A stretch of DNA of 64,000 nucleotides from Apostichopus japonicus (Eukaryota > Echinodermata > Holothuroidea > Aspidochirotida > Stichopodidae): contig NC_092572.1 in the NCBI RefSeq assembly GCF_037975245.1, forward strand, positions 1,341,501 through 1,405,500. The letters are read 5' to 3'. Under the pieces are notes generated by a model. That model worked only from the letters and a program-made list of their open reading frames with translations. It made no database searches and was not told where the DNA came from. Shown here in pieces: positions 60,003 through 64,000 of this stretch (within the stretch, counting starts at the first letter, position 1; each line of letters starts with the position of its first letter). The position numbers and the translations under genes were made by a program.

Positions 60003-61490
60003 ATGGGTAATCGGAAATTTTTTCTGAATCCTTCTCGCACAGTGGCTCATTTAGATTTAGCAGATATCATTACGGTCACAGAAGACATACCTACTGATTC
60101 TCTAGATTTTCTCAATGTCATGAGAGACATCGAGAAACCGTCTCTTTTTCGAACCAATTCAAACTCTAAAGAGAATCGTGATGAAATTACACGATATAAT
60201 TTACATCGATATCCACATTTAACAGCTGATGATCCCCTGGTTTCCAAATCCGAACAGGAGATCATGAGAGATAACATTAATTTGGAACAAAGTATTCTGA
60301 ATGCTTCAGAAACAGAAAGCATATATGAATTTCTAGACTCACATAGAGATGCATTTTCTCTTTATGGTGAATTATCTCACTGTCCAAATTATGAGGCTGA
60401 TATTACTCTTACTAATGATGAGCCATTTTACATACGTCCCTATAGACTTTCAGATGAGGACAAAGTCATTGTCGCCAGTGAGCTTGACAAATTAGTGCGA
60501 TTAGGAATCTTAGCGGTAGGACATCAGTCTTATACCTCTCCGGTTTTCCTAATTCCAAAGAAGGGAACAAAAGACAAAAGGGTTGTCACAGATTTTCGCT
60601 ACTTGAACAGTAGAATAAAACGTCTCAATCACCCATTTCCATTACTGAATGAGACTATCCGTACCATAGGGTACTCTGGAGCCAAAATTTTATGTGTTCT
60701 AGATTTAAAGTCTGCATTCTTCTGTCTGCCACTTAGTGTTCATGCACAACAATATACAGGTATTGCTTCATTTCATGGAGGAAAGCATTACTATTATAAA
60801 CGCTTACCACAGGGATTGAATTTATCTCCAGCGATCTTTCAGTCGCAAATTAATGATATTTTGGCAACGATCCCAAATTCAAATAAGTTCTGTATTGCTC
60901 ATCATGACGATATTATTGTGTACAGTGCAGACAAACGATCTCACAAACAACACCTACAGGCAATTTTTAAGGTTTTAATGGACAACGGATTGAAAATCTC
61001 TCCGAAAAAGTGTAGCATTTTCCAAAATTCAGTCCGATATATGGGACATTTGCTCTCAATAACCCCAGAAGGTGAGGCTTGTATCCAACCTTTACATGAT
61101 AGATGTGCAGCGATCAGGAACACACCGAAACCACACAATGTTAAGTCAGTAAGACGATTTGTAGGTGCAGTTAATTATGTGGCTTCATTTTTCCCAAATA
61201 TTCAAGCACTATTGAGACCAATACATCATTTGAGTCGTAAAAGAAAGGTATTTAAATGGACAGAGGAACATCAGTGTGCATTTCAAAGTATTAAAGAGTT
61301 GTTGTGTAATCCACCTATATTGCATATGCCACAGAAATATGGTCGTTTTGTATTATATAGCGACACATCACGAGTAGCAACAGGATCATACCTGACACAA
61401 AGAGTTAATGGCAAAGAGAATATTATTGCATATTACTCTAAGGTATTACCACCAGCATGTCAGAGGTATAGTGTAACTGAATTAGAATGA
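60003..61490 (+). CDS. reverse transcriptase and RNase H N-terminal part
   Basis: A 495-residue frame. RT motifs: YTSPVFLIPKK (fingers), VTDFRYLN, the first catalytic Asp in CVLDLKSAFF (residue 234), RLPQGLNLSPAIFQ, and the active-site motif in AHHDDIIVYS (Asp 302 and 303). The thumb-side text YMGHLL and the connection FVGAVNYV follow. RNase H starts at FVLYSDTS (Asp 454). Odd point: the Tyr/Phe of the [Y/F]xDD motif is His. The frame ends in TGA at 61488-61490 within ELE, while RNase H continues in the frame that overlaps it by four bases. It would copy element RNA to DNA in the cytoplasmic particle. Confidence 0.9.
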   Translation: MGNRKFFLNPSRTVAHLDLADIITVTEDIPTDSLDFLNVMRDIEKPSLFRTNSNSKENRDEITRYNLHRYPHLTADDPLVSKSEQEIMRDNINLEQSILNASETESIYEFLDSHRDAFSLYGELSHCPNYEADITLTNDEPFYIRPYRLSDEDKVIVASELDKLVRLGILAVGHQSYTSPVFLIPKKGTKDKRVVTDFRYLNSRIKRLNHPFPLLNETIRTIGYSGAKILCVLDLKSAFFCLPLSVHAQQYTGIASFHGGKHYYYKRLPQGLNLSPAIFQSQINDILATIPNSNKFCIAHHDDIIVYSADKRSHKQHLQAIFKVLMDNGLKISPKKCSIFQNSVRYMGHLLSITPEGEACIQPLHDRCAAIRNTPKPHNVKSVRRFVGAVNYVASFFPNIQALLRPIHHLSRKRKVFKWTEEHQCAFQSIKELLCNPPILHMPQKYGRFVLYSDTSRVATGSYLTQRVNGKENIIAYYSKVLPPACQRYSVTELE

Positions 61491-63001
61491 TGGGTCTATT
61501 TATTAATGTGACAGCATTCAAACATTTATTGCAAAATGTAGAATTTGAGGCATATGTTGATCACTCAGCCATTGTTGAATTGTTTAAATCAAAACAAGAA
61601 CCAGCAACTTCACGCTTACGTAAGCTTCTGTTCAAATTGTCAGAATTTACATTTCAGGTTGGTTACAAAAAAGGCTCAGAATTAGTTTTGGCAGATTATT
61701 TGTCTAGAGCACCACAGGAATTTCACTCTGAAATAGATCAGGTTGCTCAAGAGGTCAGTTCTTATGAGGATTTTTCAACTCCACCTAAGGAGACATTTAA
61801 TCCAATCATGACAAGGTCAATGGCAAGGTCAATGGGAGTCAAAGTTCCAGATTTATTTCCAAATAGAGTCACAAAGGAGTCCAAGCAGGATTCCCCAGCC
61901 AAAGTATCAACAAATAGAGTTAAAAGGACATCCGCTCCTAAGGCAACACATTCTAATGATCATGTTACACAGAGACCACAATCTGAGTCACAAAAGACGA
62001 CTGCACCAGTAATTTCTACTGATAAGAGAGAGACATATATTCAAAGGCCTACTATTACTATGCCGAGTGAAAATAGACATACATATAGTCCTGACATATT
62101 AGTTGTGCCAAATTTTACAAGTGTTTCTCAACCTACAGAGCCAAGATTAGTGGATCAGAATAGACATAGAGTGCAAGAGGTAATGAGAGAACCACCTCCA
62201 GAACTATTTGTTCAGCCGAAGCCAGTCATAACAAACATTGATCATTTGGTTACAGGGCACATTCCAAAACAAAAGGAATTGAATAAGGTCATGAAGGCAA
62301 TTCAAGGAAAGCTGATCAAAAACTATGATCTGCCATTTGATGTAAAAGAGTTGCAAATTCAACAACAAACTTGTCCTTTCTACAAACCAATTTATGATTT
62401 TCTTGCACACGACATTATTCCAAGTAATGCTAAGCATGCTAGAACTGTTCGTTCTCAAGCAGAGGATTATTTGTTATGTAATAGTTTGTTATTCAGGATA
62501 TTTTTGCATGAGACTAATGATGCTAAGATGACTCTTCAGTTAGTCGTAACTGAGACTATGGTAGAACAGATAATATCTCGATATCACGATGACTTGTTAA
62601 GTAATCATCAGGGTGTAATGCGTACATATTTGACCATTAGACAGCATTTCTATCTGCGCAATATGTTTCAACGCATCAGTAATTATATTCAGGCATGTCT
62701 CCGTTGTCAAGAATTCCGTAAGAAACCGGACAAATTGAGACAATATCATGCTCGCATTCCTGATTCTTATCGTCCTTTTGACAGACTTAGTCTGGATTTC
62801 AAGACTATGCCCACAACAGCTACAGGATTTAAACATTTGATGGTTGTTTGTGATGAGATCACTAGATTTGTTGTATGTGTTTCTCTTAAGACTCTTGATG
62901 CTGAAACAATATGTGAAGCATTATTGCAGAGGGTAGTCACAACCTTTGGTCCACCGTCTTGTATTATAAGTGATGCGGCATTTCTCTTACAGGAAAATTA
63001 G
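61487..63001 (+). CDS. RNase H C-terminal part, linker, integrase zinc finger and core
   Basis: A 504-residue frame that overlaps the RT frame by ATGA. RNase H ends with YVDHSAI and LADYLSR. A 200-residue linker rich in Ser, Thr, Pro, Arg and Gln follows. The integrase HHCC finger uses H367, H374, C404 and C407. The catalytic core begins with D437 (RLSLDFK) and has D496 (IISDAA). The frame then closes at 63001, before the third catalytic acidic residue. The integrase continues in the overlapping frame from 62992. The ATG at 61487 is the first codon available and is probably not a natural start. Confidence 0.88.
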   Translation: MMGLFINVTAFKHLLQNVEFEAYVDHSAIVELFKSKQEPATSRLRKLLFKLSEFTFQVGYKKGSELVLADYLSRAPQEFHSEIDQVAQEVSSYEDFSTPPKETFNPIMTRSMARSMGVKVPDLFPNRVTKESKQDSPAKVSTNRVKRTSAPKATHSNDHVTQRPQSESQKTTAPVISTDKRETYIQRPTITMPSENRHTYSPDILVVPNFTSVSQPTEPRLVDQNRHRVQEVMREPPPELFVQPKPVITNIDHLVTGHIPKQKELNKVMKAIQGKLIKNYDLPFDVKELQIQQQTCPFYKPIYDFLAHDIIPSNAKHARTVRSQAEDYLLCNSLLFRIFLHETNDAKMTLQLVVTETMVEQIISRYHDDLLSNHQGVMRTYLTIRQHFYLRNMFQRISNYIQACLRCQEFRKKPDKLRQYHARIPDSYRPFDRLSLDFKTMPTTATGFKHLMVVCDEITRFVVCVSLKTLDAETICEALLQRVVTTFGPPSCIISDAAFLLQEN

Positions 63002-64000
63002 TGGAGCTTTTAAGTAAAGCTTTAGGCATTGAACAAAAGTTCATCAGTGTAAGCAATCATGGAAGCTTACAGGTTGAAAGACACATTCAGACTCTTTCAA
63101 ATTTCCTCAAAGTGAACTTAAATCAGTTTGGTACGGATTGGGTACGATTTGTCCCAACATCAGCCTATGCATATAACACATTTTCCTCTCCTCAGTTAGG
63201 TAGCTATAGCCCATTTGAACTTGCATTTGGACGTAAGCCGCCAAATCTTACAAATTTATCGTTCAATCCAATGGCAGGATTATCACAATCTCATGGAGAA
63301 TATGCTGCATTGTTAAAGAAACGATTTGATCATTTGTCAAGGGTAATGTTAGTCTTACAAAAGAAGCAACAAGATGCTCAAAATGTTAAGACAAGTGCAA
63401 AACTGGACAAAGGTGCAATTTATTCAACGGGTCAATTAGTGTATCTATATAAGCCAACGTCTTCCTCCTTGACTGCGAACTCTCGCAAAATTGCTGCAGA
63501 ATGGTGTGGACCATTAGTGATCCATCAAGTTTTGGATAGGACTCATTATTTGTTAGCCACTCTCAAAGGAGAAATTCTTAGTGATGTATTCAATTATAAC
63601 AGGCTTAAACCATGTTTTGTAAGAGCATCTTCTGAAACTAAGAATATCACCAACATTCAGAAATTGCGTCAGGTCTTGAAAACAAAAGGTTCATCAAGTG
63701 AAAAGGTTACACGAATGCGAAATGTTTTGAGTAGTAACACTTCTAACGCAGAAAATGTTAATGTCATGCAAGATGTACATATTGAGTTTCATGATGAGTT
63801 TGGTAACATTTTGCCAGGGGTAACTTCAGATCACGTCATGTGTCTTCTGACCTTTAAGCCAATGAATGTTGCATCCTTTCTAGAGAATAGAGCACATAAT
63901 GAAGGATTAGCACTTCCATATCCTTCCATGAAAGATAGCATATTAAGGCAAAAGAAAGTTTTTGCAAATGCTCCACAAGGAGACATGAAAGTCCAACGTG
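62992..64000 (+). CDS. integrase core end and C-terminal domain, open to window edge
   Basis: A frame with no stop for 336 codons up to the last base; it has no start of its own, because it continues the upstream integrase after a frame change near 62980-62992. It contains the third catalytic residue, E in SLQVERHIQ (63076-63078), about 35 residues after D496, then NTFSSPQLGSYSPFELAFG, which matches integrase ends, and a chromo/SH3-like DNA-binding region around YSTGQLVYLYKP to YNRLKPCF (63421-63618). The last 125 codons are a hydrophilic tail. Confidence 0.85.

Larger units (their letters stand above)
56983..64000 (+). mobile_element. gypsy-like LTR retrotransposon, truncated by the window edge
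   Basis: The order is 5' LTR, leader, gag with CCHC knuckle, aspartic protease, reverse transcriptase, RNase H, HHCC zinc finger and integrase. RT-RH before integrase is the gypsy (Metaviridae) order; copia has integrase first. One in-frame stop in gag and frame changes near 59293, 59997, 61488 and 62980 break the polyprotein. The 3' LTR lies outside the window. Confidence 0.92.

Overview
This is a eukaryotic, AT-rich, gene-poor window dominated by transposable elements, microsatellites and satellites. The organism is most likely a marine invertebrate deuterostome; an echinoderm is plausible. The reasons are the element content (a THAP-DDE transposase paired with a YqaJ nuclease, CR1-like LINE ends, a gypsy-type LTR element, hAT miniature elements), the long TA arrays, and the lack of operons. 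The species call is inference. I see no confident intact host gene.

Layout. 0-13 kb: mostly unassigned DNA with a TTACG-rich degenerate satellite (4.45-5.35 kb), a perfect 87-bp inverted repeat whose arms carry a hammerhead-ribozyme-like core (5.68-5.88 kb), a 275-bp tandem array inside a larger duplication (7.8-10.1 kb), a 106-bp array (10.7-11.1 kb) and two copies of a tRNA-like SINE. 14.3-15.7 kb: a decayed two-exon gene with recognisable splice sites and a hAT fragment in its intron. 20-23 kb: two 5'-truncated LINE copies of one family in opposite orientation.

26.87-30.95 kb: a nearly intact DNA transposon of the ISL2EU (IS5/PIF-Harbinger-related) type. It has inverted ends, a + strand THAP-DDE transposase with one homopolymer frameshift, and a complete 585-aa SWIM-YqaJ nuclease on the - strand. 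The two genes converge and their stop codons are 5 bp apart. The transposase would cut and paste the element; the lambda-exonuclease-like partner probably processes DNA ends or recombination intermediates.

35-56 kb: nested duplications and non-autonomous DNA transposons. Several are delimited to the base by target-site duplications and by unoccupied paralogous sites elsewhere in the window (36345-36714, 41824-43285, 45564-46720, 54226-55419). Blocks between 19.9 and 25.2 kb recur in the same order between 40.1 and 53.9 kb, so a segmental duplication is visible, expanded by insertions in the second copy.

56.98-64.0 kb: a gypsy-like LTR retrotransposon on the + strand (5' LTR, leader, gag, protease, RT-RNase H, integrase) that runs off the right edge. 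It has a nonsense codon and several frame breaks. The integrase C-terminal frame stays open to the last base of the window.
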